This document shows, one piece after another, positions 1 to 5,979 of a stretch of 7,623 bases of DNA. Positions within the stretch are counted from its first letter, which is position 1; the number at the start of each line of letters is the position of its first letter. Both the position numbers and the translations under genes were made by a program. Below the pieces are notes generated by a model. It was given only the letters and a program-made list of their open reading frames with translations, had not been told where the DNA came from and made no database searches. The stretch is from a bacterium (Candidatus Ratteibacteria) CG_4_9_14_3_um_filter_41_21 (lineage in GTDB: Bacteria > Ratteibacteria > UBA8468), in the NCBI GenBank assembly GCA_002791075.1, contig PFWI01000157.1, positions 1 to 7,623 on the forward strand, written 5' to 3'.

Positions 1-35
1 ATAACCAAGAAAAGATTTTTATAATTATATATTAT

Positions 36-63
36 CTTTGTGTCTCTGTGACTTTGTGGTGAA
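36..63. repeat. CTTTGTGTCTCTGTG-type intergenic repeat fragment
   Basis: The stretch has a low-complexity, word-like structure (CTTTGTGTCTCTGTG followed by ACTTTGTGGTGAA) unlike the AT-rich DNA around it. It resembles dispersed intergenic repeats I know from environmental genomes, where such a sequence forms one arm of an inverted repeat (the other arm resembling TTCACCACAAAGTCACAGAG). No matching opposite arm is visible in the window, so the mate is either upstream of position 1 or lost. Family assignment is from memory. Confidence 0.45.
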
Positions 64-91
64 TATTGTTTTTTAATTCGTTCTGTATAGT

Positions 92-97
92 TATAAT
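92..97 (+). promoter_or_regulatory. Possible -10 box upstream of lolC
   Basis: TATAAT matches the sigma70 -10 consensus exactly and lies about 50 nt before the lolC start. No good -35 is found at 16-18 nt: TTGTTT at 66-71 would need a 20-nt spacer. The surrounding DNA is very AT-rich, so a chance match is quite possible. Confidence 0.25.
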
Positions 98-145
98 ATA
101 GAGTATTTTCAATCTCTTTGTCAACTTGACTTAAAAGGGAAAGAA

Positions 146-1351
146 GTGCTAATCTTTACTATTAAAATGGACTATCGGCTCTTTATCACGGCGCGTTATT
201 TGGGAAAAAAAGGGAAAGAACCTTTTATTTACTTTTCCACCCTGGTCTCAATCCTGGGAATTGCGATTGGGGTAGCCGCTCTCATTTTAGTGCTGGGGGT
301 AATGAATGGGTTTGATTCTAACCTTAAAGAGAAGATTGCCGGCTCTTCTCCCAATATTATTATTTCTCAAACAGGGACAATTGCCGATTACGAAAGAATA
401 ATTGAAAAAATTAAAGGTCATCTTGATGGAGAACTTGTAGGTATTTCTCCATTTATTGAGACGCAAGCGATTCTTCAGTCCCAAAATGCTTTTTTAGGCG
501 GGATCGTAAAGGGAATTGACCCGGAAAGAGAAATTTTAGTTACCAATATCGGGGATTGGGTTAAAAATGGGTTAAAAATTTCTGAAAATGAGATTATTTT
601 GGGTAAGGAAGTTGCCCGGGCTTTAAAGGTAAAAAAAGGAGAAGAAATCACCCTCATCAACGGACTTTCAGGAAGAAAAAGCAATTTTATCGTAGGCGGT
701 ATTTTTGAATCCGGGCTTTACCCTGCCGACAGCGGCTATAGTTTTATCTGCCTGAAAAGAGCGCAAAGAGATTTTGCTTTACCCGGGATGGTTAGCGGAA
801 TCGGACTTAAAGTTAAGAATCTCTTGAAATCGGAAAGTATGGCTTCCTCTCTCTCCTGGTTTTTAGGCGGTGATTGGACGACAAGGAGCTGGCTTAAGGA
901 AAATAAGGTTCTTTTCTCCGCCATTGCTCTGGAAAAACGCGTGATGACGATTATCCTTACCCTGATTATTTTAGTCGCTGCTTTTAACATTGCCAGTTCC
1001 TTAATGACCATGGTCTACAAGAAAATAAAGGATATTGGCATTTTGAAATCTTTGGGGGTAAGCAAAAGAGATATTCGCGCCATCTTTATTTTGAAAGGAT
1101 TGTTTACCAGTCTTATCGGAGTGGGTATGGGTTTGGCGATTGGGCTCCTGGGCTCTTTTCTCTTAGAAAAATACCAGTTCATCAAGTTGCCTCCCTTTAT
1201 TTACGACCTCTCTTACCTGCCGGTTAAAGTAGAAAATGGTGATCTCATTATCATTGCGGCAGGGACTTTTTTAATTACCTTTTTAGCCACTTTGTATCCG
1301 GCCTGGAGAGCGGGGAGATTGGAACCGGCAGAAGCCTTGAGATATGAATAG
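146..1351 (+). CDS. lolC: Lipoprotein-releasing ABC transporter permease (LolC/LolE family)
   Basis: This is the inner-membrane permease of the Lol system, which with the LolD ATPase extracts mature lipoproteins from the inner membrane and passes them to a periplasmic carrier. The 401-aa length is normal for LolC/E. The layout is that of the family: a first membrane segment at about residues 33-55 within ILGIAIGVAALILVLGVMNGF, a large periplasmic domain (about 56-263), then three membrane segments (about 264-290, 310-341 and 365-385). It ends in the typical YPAWRAGRLEPAEALRYE tail. The GTG start at 146 is used because AGGGA (136-140) sits 5 nt upstream. The in-frame ATG at 167 (residue 8) fits the usual LolC/E N-terminus better but has no Shine-Dalgarno. 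Only one permease is present beside lolD, so it could act as a homodimer (LolF-like). The choice between lolC and lolE as symbol is arbitrary. Confidence 0.9.
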   Translation: MLIFTIKMDYRLFITARYLGKKGKEPFIYFSTLVSILGIAIGVAALILVLGVMNGFDSNLKEKIAGSSPNIIISQTGTIADYERIIEKIKGHLDGELVGISPFIETQAILQSQNAFLGGIVKGIDPEREILVTNIGDWVKNGLKISENEIILGKEVARALKVKKGEEITLINGLSGRKSNFIVGGIFESGLYPADSGYSFICLKRAQRDFALPGMVSGIGLKVKNLLKSESMASSLSWFLGGDWTTRSWLKENKVLFSAIALEKRVMTIILTLIILVAAFNIASSLMTMVYKKIKDIGILKSLGVSKRDIRAIFILKGLFTSLIGVGMGLAIGLLGSFLLEKYQFIKLPPFIYDLSYLPVKVENGDLIIIAAGTFLITFLATLYPAWRAGRLEPAEALRYE

Positions 1352-1397
1352 ATAATCGGACGCAGATAACATCAGGATAAAAAAAGATTCTGATGAA

Positions 1398-1429
1398 GTC
1401 ATTGCGAGGAGCAAGATTCCTCGCCTGTC
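1398..1429. repeat. Short CATTGCGAG-type core inside element A
   Basis: GTCATTGCGAG at 1398-1408 is identical to 5849-5859 in element D. Here it closes on itself through a perfect 7-bp stem, GCGAGGA (1404-1410) with TCCTCGC (1418-1424), and a 7-nt loop. It looks like an internally deleted version of the longer core in element D. Confidence 0.65.
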
Positions 1430-1459
1430 ATCTGCGTGTATCTGCGTAAATCTGCGTCC
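1430..1459. repeat. Period-10 tandem repeat ATCTGCGTNN, three copies
   Basis: Three consecutive 10-mers, ATCTGCGTGT, ATCTGCGTAA and ATCTGCGTCC, make up the right arm of element A. The left arm keeps only one good complementary unit (1358-1367), so the two arms have decayed or expanded unequally. A GTG at 1436 in this tract is an in-frame but spurious start for lolD. Confidence 0.8.
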
Positions 1460-1471
1460 AGAAGTAATTTT

Positions 1472-2146
1472 ATGGAAAATTATCTGGTTGCGGAAAATTT
1501 GAAGAAGGTCTATTCCGAAGGGAATAAAGAAGTCGTAGCCATCTCGGAAATTAATCTTTCCTTAAAGCAAGGGGAAATTCTGGTAGTCTTTGGTCCCTCG
1601 GGCTCGGGAAAAAGCACTCTCTTGCATCTTTTGGGAGGTCTGGATCGGCCAACCGAAGGAAAGGTATTGCTGGACGGAACCGACCTATCTCTGCTTTCGG
1701 ACGAAAAATTAGCCAGAGTCCGCAATGAGAAATTCGGCTTTATCTTTCAGTTCTACCATCTCTTATCCGAATTTACTATTCTGGAGAATGTCCTGCTTCC
1801 TCTCTTTATCGGAAAAAAAGAAAATATTAAAATCTCCCGGGAAAGAGCAAAAGACCTTCTGGCTAAATTTGGCCTTGAGGATAGAGTTCATTTTTATCCG
1901 TCTTCTCTCTCCGGGGGAGAACAACAGCGGGTGGCGATCGCCCGCGCCCTCATCAATAATCCGGAAGTTATCTTTGCCGATGAACCCACCGGAAATTTGG
2001 ATAAAGAAGCCGGTGATTTCTTTTGGGAATGCCTCCTGGAATTAAACCGGGAAAATCATCAAACTTTCCTTCTCGTTACGCACAATGAAGTGATGGCTAA
2101 AGCCGCCAGCCGGGTGCTTACCCTCCGTGAGGGCAGAATCGTGTAA
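1472..2146 (+). CDS. lolD: Lipoprotein-releasing ABC transporter ATP-binding protein LolD
   Basis: This cytoplasmic ATPase powers lipoprotein release through the adjacent permease. From the ATG at 1472 (224 aa, normal for LolD) it has Walker A GPSGSGKST (41-49), Q-loop Q93 followed by the LolD-like FYHLLSEFTILENVLLPLFIG, signature LSGGEQQR (146-153), Walker B VIFADEP (166-172) and switch His204. The reading frame is open back to a GTG at 1436, but those 12 codons are the tandem repeat of element A and have no family similarity. The ATG at 1472, giving MENYLVAENLKKVY, is therefore preferred. No convincing Shine-Dalgarno precedes it; AGAAG at 1460-1464 is the closest. It is probably cotranscribed with lolC, since no promoter is evident between them. 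Macrolide-export (MacB) and FtsE ATPases are related, but the Q-loop region and the neighbour favour LolD. Confidence 0.93.
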   Translation: MENYLVAENLKKVYSEGNKEVVAISEINLSLKQGEILVVFGPSGSGKSTLLHLLGGLDRPTEGKVLLDGTDLSLLSDEKLARVRNEKFGFIFQFYHLLSEFTILENVLLPLFIGKKENIKISRERAKDLLAKFGLEDRVHFYPSSLSGGEQQRVAIARALINNPEVIFADEPTGNLDKEAGDFFWECLLELNRENHQTFLLVTHNEVMAKAASRVLTLREGRIV

Positions 2147-2181
2147 TTTTTCCTTGCCTCTTCTGCCAGTTCCAAAAATAG

Positions 2182-2210
2182 TTGACATTTAAATAAGAAG
2201 AGGGTATACT
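2182..2210 (+). promoter_or_regulatory. Sigma70-type promoter of the mraZ/dcw operon
   Basis: TTGACA (2182-2187) is a perfect -35, followed by exactly 17 nt and TATACT (2205-2210), a near-consensus -10. A transcript start near 2216-2218 is expected, giving a leader of about 255 nt before mraZ. This is the best promoter match seen in the window. It lies after lolD, so the dcw genes form a separate transcription unit. Confidence 0.85.
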
Positions 2211-2222
2211 TTTTTTCTCTGG

Positions 2223-2247
2223 TGGGAAAAAGTGGAAGAAAGTGGAA
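2223..2247 (+). promoter_or_regulatory. Probable MraZ operator, three 10-bp-spaced TGGRA boxes
   Basis: TGGGA (2223-2227), TGGAA (2233-2237) and TGGAA (2243-2247) repeat with an exact 10-bp period, the last two in an AAAGTGG or AAAAGTGG context. MraZ is known to bind direct TGGG-type repeats separated by 5 bp just downstream of its own promoter, and related AAAGTGG repeats in Mollicutes. The position, starting about 6 nt after the expected transcript start, and the mraZ gene downstream fit autoregulation. Binding itself is inferred. Confidence 0.8.
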
Positions 2248-2275
2248 ATAAAGAACTTAAAAAAACAACAAGCAA

Positions 2276-2459
2276 CCACGAATGAACACTAATGAACACG
2301 AAAAAAGAAAATAATTATTTAAAAATGAATTATACCCCTCACCTCCATCCTCTCCCCTTGGGGAGAGGAAATTAATTAGGTGAGGGGGAACTTTGAAATT
2401 CCATACAATTAATTAAAATAATATCTACAGTTTTTTATTCGTGTGTATTCGTGGCTAAA
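2276..2459. repeat. Nested inverted-repeat element B in the mraZ leader
   Basis: The outer arms are CCACGAAT (2276-2283) and ATTCGTGG (2447-2454), with further imperfect pairing inward. AATGAACAC is repeated at 2281-2289 and 2291-2299, matched by ATTCGTGTGTATTCGTGG on the right. The left 17 nt CCACGAATGAACACTAA (2276-2292) are identical to 5824-5840, and the right end 2435-2459 matches 5997-6021 at 23 of 25 positions, so B and D belong to one arm family. The interior contains an AT-rich palindrome (2309-2320) and the CCCCTCACCT core. B lies between the promoter/operator and mraZ and would be transcribed. Confidence 0.75.
2335..2387. repeat. Double-hairpin CCCCTCACCT core of element B
   Basis: A perfect 10-bp outer stem, CCCCTCACCT (2335-2344) with AGGTGAGGGG (2378-2387), encloses an inner perfect stem, CCTCTCCCC (2349-2357) with GGGGAGAGG (2360-2368), separated by only TT. 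In RNA these would form a very stable stacked hairpin in the mraZ leader. Downstream is AACTTTG and not a T-run, so an intrinsic terminator is not supported. Confidence 0.8.
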
Positions 2460-2472
2460 AAAGTAAATTCTT

Positions 2473-2913
2473 ATGTTTTACGGGGAATACCGCTATAAAT
2501 TAGACGAAAAAGGAAGGCTGGTTATTCCGGCGAGGTTCCGCAAAATCTTAAAGAAGAGACATCTTATAATTACCCGAGGTTTGGAAAAATGCCTTTTCCT
2601 GTTTGTAGAGGATGACTGGAAAAAACAGGAAAAAAAATTAAGAGATCTGCCATTTACCAAAGGTAATCCGAGGGCTTTCAGCCGGCTCTTCTTCTCCGGA
2701 GCCTCGTTTTGCATCGCCGATGGGCAGGGAAGAATAACTGTTCCTTTGCCTCTGCTTGACTTTGCCGGAATAAAAGAAAAAATTGTTTTAATCGGGGTTT
2801 CCGACCGCATTGAAATCTGGTCGGAGAAAAATTGGCAGGATTATCTTAAAAGTTCTCTGAGTTCTTTTGAGGAGATTGCCGAAGAATTGGTGAATGGAAA
2901 GGGGGAGAAATAA
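2473..2913 (+). CDS. mraZ: Transcriptional regulator MraZ
   Basis: MraZ is the nucleoid-associated DNA-binding protein at the head of dcw clusters; it binds repeats upstream of its own gene and, where studied, represses the operon. The 146-aa length is normal. It has the two SpoVT/AbrB-like repeats of the family: MFYGEYRYKLDEKGRLVIPARFR at residues 1-23 and DGQGRITVPLPL starting at residue 83, preceded by FFSGASFCIA. The ATG at 2473 gives the canonical MFxGEY start. No Shine-Dalgarno is visible, because the 18 nt upstream run directly into the right arm of element B. The promoter and putative operator are 220-290 nt upstream. Its stop (TAA, 2911-2913) overlaps the probable original start region of rsmH. 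Confidence 0.95.
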   Translation: MFYGEYRYKLDEKGRLVIPARFRKILKKRHLIITRGLEKCLFLFVEDDWKKQEKKLRDLPFTKGNPRAFSRLFFSGASFCIADGQGRITVPLPLLDFAGIKEKIVLIGVSDRIEIWSEKNWQDYLKSSLSSFEEIAEELVNGKGEK

Positions 2914-2927
2914 CTGAACATATCCCG
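2910..2927 (+). other. Upstream N-terminal codons of rsmH lacking a canonical start
   Basis: Read in frame with rsmH, 2910-2927 encodes (I/M)TEHIP, which joins the GTG at 2928 to give TEHIPVLLDEV, the usual N-terminus of RsmH proteins. The frame is open from 2871, but none of its codons before 2928 is ATG, GTG, TTG or CTG. ATA at 2910 sits 2-7 nt after the purine-rich AAAGGGGGAG (2898-2907). With G instead of A at 2912, the site would be ATGA, a 4-nt stop/start overlap like that between rsmH and ftsL. Confidence 0.6.
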
Positions 2928-3785
2928 GTGTTATTGGATGAGGTAATTAGTTTTCTTCATCCCGAACAAAAAGGAACGTATCTTGACTGTACCATCGGAG
3001 CGGGCGGGCATAGCCGGGAAATTTTAGAAAGGATTGTCCCCGGCGGAAGCCTGGTTGGGATTGATCAAGATAAAGAGATGCTGAATTTAGCCGAGAAACG
3101 GCTAAAAAATTACGGAAAGAATTTAAAATTAATCCAGTCCGATTTTGCTCACATCTCCGAGATTTTCAAAAAAGGCGAAAGATTTAATGGTATCCTTTAT
3201 GATTTGGGATTATGCTTTTTTCAAATTCGGCAAGGTGAAAGAGGGTTTTCTTTTTCGGTTGACGGTCCTTTGGATATGAGGTTTAACCAAAAGCAGGAAC
3301 TCACCGCTTTTGAACTCATCAATAAGGCGTCTCCGGAAGAAATAAGAAGAATTTTAAGAGATTACGGGGAGGAATATTACGCGGATAGGATTGTTTCCGC
3401 CATTATCAGGGAGAGAAAATTTTCTCCTATTCGCACTACTCTTCAGTTAGAAAAAATAGTGTTTCGCGCGGTTCCCGGAAAAAGAAAAAGGATTCACCCG
3501 GCGACCAAAACCTTTCAGGCCTTAAGAATCGCCGTAAATAAAGAATTAGAATCTTTGGCCAAGACTTTGCCCGAAGCGATCAAACTTTTAAGGAAGAAAG
3601 GGAGAGTGGCGGTAATTTCTTTTCATTCTCTGGAAGACCGCCTGGTCAAGACAACTTTCCGAAAATTTGAAAAAAGTAAATTAATCAAAGTAATTACGCC
3701 TTCTCCAGTGGTCGCTACGCAGATGGAACGCTGTATTAATCCCCTTTCCCGGAGCGCTAAATTACGAGTGGCGGAAAAAGAATGA
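2928..3785 (+). CDS. rsmH: 16S rRNA (cytosine(1402)-N(4))-methyltransferase RsmH
   Basis: RsmH (MraW) is a SAM-dependent enzyme that methylates N4 of C1402 in the decoding centre of the 30S subunit. Counting from GTG 2928 (285 aa), landmarks are the SAM-binding YLDCTIGAGGHS (18-29), DLG at 92-94, ERGFSF, DGPLDMRFN (112-119), the IHPATKTFQALRIAVNKEL block, SFHSLEDR (231-238) and the SRSAKLRVAEK tail. The coordinates use the first canonical start, but it is probably too short: the conserved TEHIP residues lie just upstream, and the only good Shine-Dalgarno (AAAGGGGGAG, 2898-2907) is about 20 nt from the GTG yet well placed for 2910. One oddity is that the usual DLGxSSxQ block reads DLGLCFFQ (92-99). 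The stop overlaps the ftsL start by ATGA. Confidence 0.93.
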   Translation: MLLDEVISFLHPEQKGTYLDCTIGAGGHSREILERIVPGGSLVGIDQDKEMLNLAEKRLKNYGKNLKLIQSDFAHISEIFKKGERFNGILYDLGLCFFQIRQGERGFSFSVDGPLDMRFNQKQELTAFELINKASPEEIRRILRDYGEEYYADRIVSAIIRERKFSPIRTTLQLEKIVFRAVPGKRKRIHPATKTFQALRIAVNKELESLAKTLPEAIKLLRKKGRVAVISFHSLEDRLVKTTFRKFEKSKLIKVITPSPVVATQMERCINPLSRSAKLRVAEKE

Positions 3786-4069
3786 AAAAGAAAAGGAGAA
3801 ACAATCCTTATTCGGTGTTGGGGATTCTGGTTATTTTTATCCTTCTTTTAGGTTATGTATGGCAGCATAACACCATTGCTCGATTGGGTTATAGTGTTGG
3901 CGACGAGGAGGAAAAAAAGAAAAATCTCTTGACCACTTATCGGGAGTTGAATTTAAAGGTCATCACGTTAAAATCTCCTTATCGTATTAAACAGGCTCTT
4001 TTACGGCAGCATCTTCCTCTTGAAGTTCCCGGGGAAAGAGATGTTATGATTATCAAAGAGGCGAGGTAA
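3782..4069 (+). CDS. ftsL: FtsL-like cell division protein
   Basis: This small bitopic membrane protein belongs to the divisome; FtsL-type proteins form a coiled-coil complex with FtsB and FtsQ that activates FtsW/FtsI. Its 95 aa show a basic cytoplasmic tip (KKKRRNN), one membrane span at about residues 12-27 ending in YVWQH, a heptad-like stretch at about 30-63 rich in Leu, Glu and Lys, then LKSPYRIKQALLRQHLPL, resembling the conserved end of FtsL proteins. Sequence conservation in this family is low, so the call rests equally on topology, size and position between rsmH and ftsI. It overlaps rsmH by 4 nt (ATGA), implying translational coupling. Confidence 0.82.
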   Translation: MKKKRRNNPYSVLGILVIFILLLGYVWQHNTIARLGYSVGDEEEKKKNLLTTYRELNLKVITLKSPYRIKQALLRQHLPLEVPGERDVMIIKEAR

Positions 4070-4072
4070 GAG

Positions 4073-5833
4073 ATGACTGAACTTTTTCGCTCGGGCTTAC
4101 TTATGAGCAAGAAAAGAAGAGAAAATTGCGTCTTTTTTATTATCTTTTCCGTCGTTTTTGCTCTCTTTTGCCGCATTTGTTTCCTTCAGATTTTTTCTTT
4201 CCGTTTTCTTCAGAAGAAAGCGGAAAAGGAACATTTAGCTTTGGTAAAATTTCCGGCATTCCGGGGGGCTATCCTTGACCGGAAAGGAAGGTTATTGGCG
4301 GTAAGTCTACCCGCGGAATCACTCTATGTATCCCCGAAATTTATCCAAGAACCTGAAAAGACTGCCGACATTCTCTCAAAGTACTTAGGGGAGGAAAAAT
4401 CTGGGCTCCTCAAGAAAATGGGCAGGAACGAGAATTTTGTCTGGATAAAAAGGCAATTAAACCGGGAAGATTACGAAAAAATTGAAGAATTGCATCTCCC
4501 GGGGGTAGGTTTTTGCGAAGAGTTTAAAAGAGTTTATCCCAAAGGTATCTTAGCCAGCCATATTTTAGGTTTTGCCGATATTGACGGCAAAGGGTTATCG
4601 GGTGCAGAAAGAGAGAATGATGCGCTTCTGAAAGGGGAATCCGGCTGGTATCTTCTGATTAAGGATGCCAAGAGAAGAGTTATTCCTTCCCTGGAGAGAA
4701 AAAGTAAAGAGGGGAGTCAGGGTTTAGACCTTATTCTGGCTATCGACGAGAAAATTCAGGAAATTACCGAAGAGGAATTAGAAAAAGTTTATCAAGAATT
4801 CCATGCTTCTGCAGCTACCGCCATTGTAATGGACCCTTTTACCGGAGAGATTTTGGGATTAGCCAATCGCCCTACCTTTGACCCCAATTCTCCGGGGTCT
4901 TTTTCTCCTTCCTTTCTTCGCAACCGGGCGATTACCGATCTTTTTGAACCCGGTTCAGTTTTTAAAACGGTTACTGCAGCCGCAGCTTTAGAGGAGGGGA
5001 TTATAAAGCCAATTGACCGCATCTTTTGCGAAAACGGAAAATGGCTTTATCGGAATCATTTTCTTCATGACCATGAACCCTACAAAAATCTTTCTTTCCA
5101 GGAGGTAATTGCAGAATCAAGCAATATTGGCACCGCAAAAGTGGCCTTAAAATTGGGAGAGGAGGATCTTTACCGATACGCATGCAGTTTTGGATTTGGA
5201 GAAAAAACCGGGATTGACCTGCCCGGCGAAATAAAAGGAATTTTAAGACCCTTAAATAAGTGGTCAAAATATTCTATTATTGCTCTTCCGATCGGGCAGG
5301 AAATCGGAGCAACCCCTATTCAGAACATTTGCGCTCTTGCCGTGATTGCCAATGGCGGCAAATATGTCAAACCTTACCTTTTAAAGGAGGTTCGCAATAG
5401 TGAAGGGATGGTCGTTCGCCAGACCCGGACAGAAAGTAAACAGATTATCTCGGTAAAGACCGCGCTCACTTTAACCTCCATTTTGAAAGATGTGGTTAAG
5501 AAAGAAGGAACGGCTTTTTCGGCGAACGTCTATGGTTACAGCGTAGCCGGTAAGACCGGAACTGCCCAGAAGATTGTTGCCGGCCGCTACTCTCACTCTA
5601 AATTTGTTGCTTCTTTTATCGGCTATGCTCCTGCGGATAATCCGAAAATTATTGTTCTGGTAATGCTTGATGAACCGAAATCTCTTTATTACGGAGGGCT
5701 GGTTGCCGCCCCGGCATTTAAGGAAATAACCAGAAGAGTGCTTGCGTATTTAGAGGTTCCTTCCGAAAACCTTGTCGCCACAAATGAAAACTTAATCACC
5801 GAGAACACCAAGAAAAAATATAGCCACGAATGA
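4073..5833 (+). CDS. ftsI: Division-specific penicillin-binding protein FtsI (PBP3, class B transpeptidase)
   Basis: FtsI is the septal peptidoglycan D,D-transpeptidase that works with FtsW. The 586-aa protein has a short cytoplasmic N-terminus, one membrane anchor (about residues 18-40), the class B dimerisation motif RGAILDRKGRLLAVS (64-78), then the transpeptidase domain. This domain carries all three active-site motifs: S295-x-x-K298 in EPGSVFKTV, S349-S350-N351 and K494-T495-G496 in VAGKTGTAQ. The ATG at 4073 has GAGG (4063-4066) 6 nt upstream and lies 3 nt after the ftsL stop; an internal ATG at 4103 is less well supported. No PASTA domain follows. The last codons (about YSHE) and the TGA lie in the left arm of repeat element D, so the C-terminal tail has been reset by the repeat. 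Confidence 0.95.
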   Translation: MTELFRSGLLMSKKRRENCVFFIIFSVVFALFCRICFLQIFSFRFLQKKAEKEHLALVKFPAFRGAILDRKGRLLAVSLPAESLYVSPKFIQEPEKTADILSKYLGEEKSGLLKKMGRNENFVWIKRQLNREDYEKIEELHLPGVGFCEEFKRVYPKGILASHILGFADIDGKGLSGAERENDALLKGESGWYLLIKDAKRRVIPSLERKSKEGSQGLDLILAIDEKIQEITEEELEKVYQEFHASAATAIVMDPFTGEILGLANRPTFDPNSPGSFSPSFLRNRAITDLFEPGSVFKTVTAAAALEEGIIKPIDRIFCENGKWLYRNHFLHDHEPYKNLSFQEVIAESSNIGTAKVALKLGEEDLYRYACSFGFGEKTGIDLPGEIKGILRPLNKWSKYSIIALPIGQEIGATPIQNICALAVIANGGKYVKPYLLKEVRNSEGMVVRQTRTESKQIISVKTALTLTSILKDVVKKEGTAFSANVYGYSVAGKTGTAQKIVAGRYSHSKFVASFIGYAPADNPKIIVLVMLDEPKSLYYGGLVAAPAFKEITRRVLAYLEVPSENLVATNENLITENTKKKYSHE

Positions 5834-5848
5834 ACACTAAAGGAATTA

Positions 5849-5979
5849 GTCATTGCGAGTCGAAGACGAAGCCCCGAAGGGGTCCCATTGGGACAATCTC
5901 GCTCGGGATAAATTCCGCAATCTCATAGAAGCAAGGGATTGCCACGCCCGCCAAAGAACTCTGGCGGACTCGCAATGAC
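5849..5979. repeat. Long CATTGCGAG-type core of element D with internal hairpins
   Basis: GTCATTGCGAGTC (5849-5861) and GACTCGCAATGAC (5967-5979) form a perfect 13-bp inverted repeat. Inside are CCCC-GAA-GGGG (5872-5882), GTCCC-ATT-GGGAC (5882-5894), GCAATC with GATTGC (5917-5922 and 5937-5942) and CCGCCA with TGGCGG (5948-5953 and 5962-5967). It has the look of a multi-hairpin REP or MITE-type element. No ORF is present in it. Confidence 0.8.

Larger units (their letters stand above)
1358..1459. repeat. Nested inverted-repeat element A (GGACGCAGAT arms)
   Basis: Perfect 10-bp inverted arms, GGACGCAGAT (1358-1367) and ATCTGCGTCC (1450-1459), enclose two smaller hairpins. The first is CATCAGGAT (1370-1378) with ATTCTGATG (1387-1395), which has one G-T pair. 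The second is a short CATTGCGAG-type core at 1398-1429. The element begins 6 nt after the lolC stop and ends 12 nt before the lolD ATG, so it fills almost the whole gap. No ORF or transposase is present. It may be a non-autonomous repeat of the MITE or REP kind; that is inference. Confidence 0.75.

Noticed and set aside
126..131. TTGACT as a -35 box for lolC
   Set aside because: It is only 15-20 nt before the start codon; a -10 at the right spacing would fall inside the gene and shows no match.
1430..1459. Short regularly spaced repeats that might suggest a CRISPR array
   Set aside because: The units are only 10 bp with no unique spacers, and they form the arm of an inverted repeat; there are no cas genes nearby.
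1725..2045. Open frame of about 106 codons overlapping lolD on the same strand
   Set aside because: It lies in another frame entirely inside a gene with every ABC ATPase motif, and its translation is low-complexity with no recognisable pattern.
2121..2167. Possible terminator after lolD (CCCTC-CGT-GAGGG at 2121-2133, or GGCAGAA/TTCTGCC at 2132-2138 and 2161-2167)
   Set aside because: The first hairpin is inside the lolD coding sequence with no T-run, and the second has a 22-nt loop and is followed by AGTTCC. Neither meets the form of an intrinsic terminator.
4792..5267. Two opposite-strand open frames inside ftsI
   Set aside because: They are antisense to the conserved transpeptidase region, with arginine-rich translations typical of shadow frames, and have no start signals.
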